From Bdellovibrio sp. qaytius (GTDB taxonomy: Bacteria; Bdellovibrionota; Bdellovibrionia; Bdellovibrionales; Bdellovibrionaceae), in NCBI GenBank assembly GCA_004011035.1, contig CP025734.1:124001-188000 (forward strand): a stretch of 64,000 nucleotides of DNA. Direction: 5' to 3'. A program made the translations under genes and the position numbers. The notes under the pieces are model-generated. The model saw only the letters and a program-made list of their open reading frames with translations, was not told the origin of the DNA and did no database searches. Positions 62,459 to 64,000 of this stretch are shown here, piece by piece. Numbering within the stretch: the first letter of the stretch is position 1; the number at the start of each line of letters is the position of its first letter.

Positions 62459-63373
62459 TTGAAAATTAAAGAACTATTCAAGAATCAATATTTAGATAAT
62501 TTGAAAAATTATCTTCCAAAAGAAATTATTCAGCATTCTGATTTTCAAACTGCCGTGTTTGCTAGTCTCGATGAATTGGTTGAGCTCAGTAGCTCAGAAG
62601 TCTGTGAAGCGAGAAAAAAAGGATTGGCTCTATCGTGTGAGTCACGTGATTTAGCGGAAAGAACTTTAAAGCTCAGCAATGGGAATGAATTCATCGCCGG
62701 TGCTCGTTTTAAAAATTTGGATATTAATTTTCCGTTTATTGAAATTCACTCGGGTTCTGAGAAGTCTTCGGAAATAGTGAGAGAGATTAGTAAAATCGTT
62801 CAAAACGAATTTGCTAATCTTCGTCCGAAAGGATTGAAGTTTAAAGACAAACCAAATGCTCATCTAAACTTTGAGAAGTGGTCACATACAGTTTTTGGAA
62901 AAATCGAAAAGCAGAATAATTCACAAGTTTCATCGGGAATGAACTTTTCTTTCACCCAGGATCTCGATTGGCATTCGCAGTACGTCGCTGAATATCAAGA
63001 GCGACTTGCGGAGAAGAGAGAGTTAGATGGGTTTGTTCGAATCGGTGAGCTTGATGAATTTCAAGAATCAGCAACGGATCACGCTTTATTAGTCGCGACT
63101 GATGTTGATGGATTTTGTGGTGCTATCGCTGGAATTAAAAGCCCACTTTATGGTTTGCCTGCGGTTTACATGATTGAAAGTTATCTTTCAAAAAGATGGA
63201 TCGGCAAAAAAATGGCTCCGATGGCTCATGCTTTTTTTCTGAATGAGATGGCAGCTCGATTTAATTATGTTTGGGGTACCATCTATGACAAAAATGTTTC
63301 TTCATTGAATACAGCTCTTCGAATCGGAAGACGAGTTGTTGAGACTGAATACTTTGTTCGTTTTGATGGGTAA
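62459..63373 (+). CDS. GNAT-fold-like protein
   Basis: 304 aa from TTG, with GAGG four bases upstream. The C-terminal part (LPAVYMIESYLSKRWIGKKM, then VWGTIYDKNVSSLNTALRIGR) resembles a GNAT acetyltransferase with a changed acetyl-CoA loop; the N-terminal 170 residues are not recognised. It is followed after 9 bp by another GNAT gene, so the two may work together. Confidence 0.55.
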   Translation: MKIKELFKNQYLDNLKNYLPKEIIQHSDFQTAVFASLDELVELSSSEVCEARKKGLALSCESRDLAERTLKLSNGNEFIAGARFKNLDINFPFIEIHSGSEKSSEIVREISKIVQNEFANLRPKGLKFKDKPNAHLNFEKWSHTVFGKIEKQNNSQVSSGMNFSFTQDLDWHSQYVAEYQERLAEKRELDGFVRIGELDEFQESATDHALLVATDVDGFCGAIAGIKSPLYGLPAVYMIESYLSKRWIGKKMAPMAHAFFLNEMAARFNYVWGTIYDKNVSSLNTALRIGRRVVETEYFVRFDG

Positions 63374-63382
63374 GGGAATGTT

Positions 63383-63844
63383 ATGAATTCAAAAGTTATT
63401 TTTCGCCGTGCACATAAGTCTGATGCAAATTCGATTCAACTATTTCAGCAAGCTATGGCTTGGGAAACTGAAAATTTAAAATTAGATCTTCAACTGCTAG
63501 AAAAAGGTGTTGCTGCCGTATTTGAAAACGCAGCCCTGGGGCAATATCATGTCTGTGAAATAAATTCTGAAGTTGTTGGTTCTTTGCTTTTAACGAATGA
63601 GTGGAGCGATTGGCGCAACGGTACGGTGTGGTGGTTGCACAGTCTTTATTTTAAACCCGAAGTGCGTGGACAAGGTCTTTTCTCTAAAATGTATAGCTAT
63701 GTTCAGGCGATGGCTCATGAAAATAAAGATATTCGCGGAGTGCGACTTTATGTCGATCATACAAATTTGCATGCGCAGAAAGTTTATACAAAATTAGGTA
63801 TGAACGACGAGCACTATAAATTGTTTGAATGGATGAAAAGCTAA
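63383..63844 (+). CDS. GNAT-family N-acetyltransferase
   Basis: 153 aa. FRRAHKSDANSIQLF starts the fold, HSLYFKPEVRGQGLFSKMY is the acetyl-CoA loop, and VRLYVDHTNLHAQKVYTKLG is the final strand-helix. It transfers acetyl groups to an unknown amine. GGGAATG-type site precedes the start. Confidence 0.85.
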   Translation: MNSKVIFRRAHKSDANSIQLFQQAMAWETENLKLDLQLLEKGVAAVFENAALGQYHVCEINSEVVGSLLLTNEWSDWRNGTVWWLHSLYFKPEVRGQGLFSKMYSYVQAMAHENKDIRGVRLYVDHTNLHAQKVYTKLGMNDEHYKLFEWMKS

Positions 63845-63853
63845 TCAATGCTT

Positions 63854-64000
63854 CTATTGAATAGCTTGAGCACAAAGTTTTTCACTTAGAGCCCAAAGAT
63901 CTTTTGCGAGATTCTTGTTGAGTGCTTGTTTGTTAGGGGTCTTTGGTTTTCGATTAGCGACAAGTTCGCCCTTTAATGATGAGGCTTCAGGTGAAGTGGC
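63854..64000 (-). CDS. Short-chain dehydrogenase, C-terminal end
   Basis: Partial: 48 residues and stop; the gene runs off the right edge. The end KNLAKDLWALSEKLCAQ is typical of the C terminus of retinol-dehydrogenase-like short-chain dehydrogenases, where a helix AxxLWxLSExL closes the protein. The NAD(P)-binding part lies outside the window. Confidence 0.6.
   Translation of the reverse strand, partial: ATSPEASSLKGELVANRKPKTPNKQALNKNLAKDLWALSEKLCAQAIQ

Noticed and set aside
1-64000. CRISPR arrays, rRNA genes, insertion sequences
   Set aside because: No regularly spaced repeats, no rRNA signature sequences and no transposase-like frames were seen.

Overview
The window looks like chromosome of a predatory or Bdellovibrio-like bacterium (Bdellovibrionota, Pseudobdellovibrionaceae type). 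I infer this from the gene set, not from a search: a TIGR02147-type regulator, a Tad/Flp pilus locus, an MglA-type small GTPase in front of recR-ybaB-dnaX, paired ArsA-like ATPases, and many exported proteins of unknown function. The DNA is AT-rich by eye, lower in GC than B. bacteriovorus HD100, so a low-GC relative is more likely. There are one tRNA (Val, UAC), an SRP RNA and a tmRNA; no rRNA, insertion sequence or CRISPR array was seen.

Layout. 1-7.2 kb (minus): a Tad pilus operon read from flp down to tadB, with a CpaE-CpaF fusion and three pseudopilin-like proteins. 7.3-8.7 kb: a polytopic membrane protein. 8.8-12.8 kb (plus): small gene, ftsE, ftsX, an EnvC-like protein and a Ctp protease in one tightly packed operon for septal peptidoglycan splitting. 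13-14.3 kb: trigger factor on minus. 14.3-19.3 kb: two ArsA-like ATPases, a TPR lipoprotein, gshA and two exported unknowns. 19.3-27.5 kb: pepA, clpP-clpX, a PBP4-type peptidase and lon, with a likely structured RNA ended by a strong terminator just before lon. 27.8-42.2 kb: a TPR/winged-helix regulator, the tRNA, and a long run of exported proteins (putative metalloprotease, lytic transglycosylase, phospholipase-C-like protein, Cys-rich repeat protein, transglutaminase-elicitor-like protein, beta-barrel, L,D-transpeptidase), some beside regulators: an S24-type repressor with a perfect operator and a LuxR-type response regulator. 42.2-47.5 kb (minus): PilZ protein, phosphopantetheinyl transferase, nadA, mglA, recR, ybaB, dnaX and SRP RNA. 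47.7-55.4 kb: exported proteins and lipoproteins, srkA and a TIGR02147 regulator.

55.9-60.9 kb is the accessory part. Right after the 3' end of tmRNA, a common integration site, lies a four-gene operon that I read as an ABC-three-component (ABC-3C) conflict system: an alpha-helical protein of 201 aa, an 83-aa middle component, a DUF2326-type coiled-coil ABC ATPase, and an 86-aa single-span membrane protein. The first and last proteins share a 13-residue motif of the form LxNxx[IV][GS]GxYTGG, three copies in all, which I do not know from a described system. A TIR-domain protein and a three-span membrane protein follow on the same strand. 60.9-64 kb holds a LysR regulator with its own binding-site-like dyad, a VOC protein, two GNAT-fold proteins and the end of a short-chain dehydrogenase.

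Start codons were often set by ribosome-binding sites: GTG for clpP and a TadE-like protein, TTG for dnaX and the TIR gene, with trimmed starts for lon, the secretin and others.
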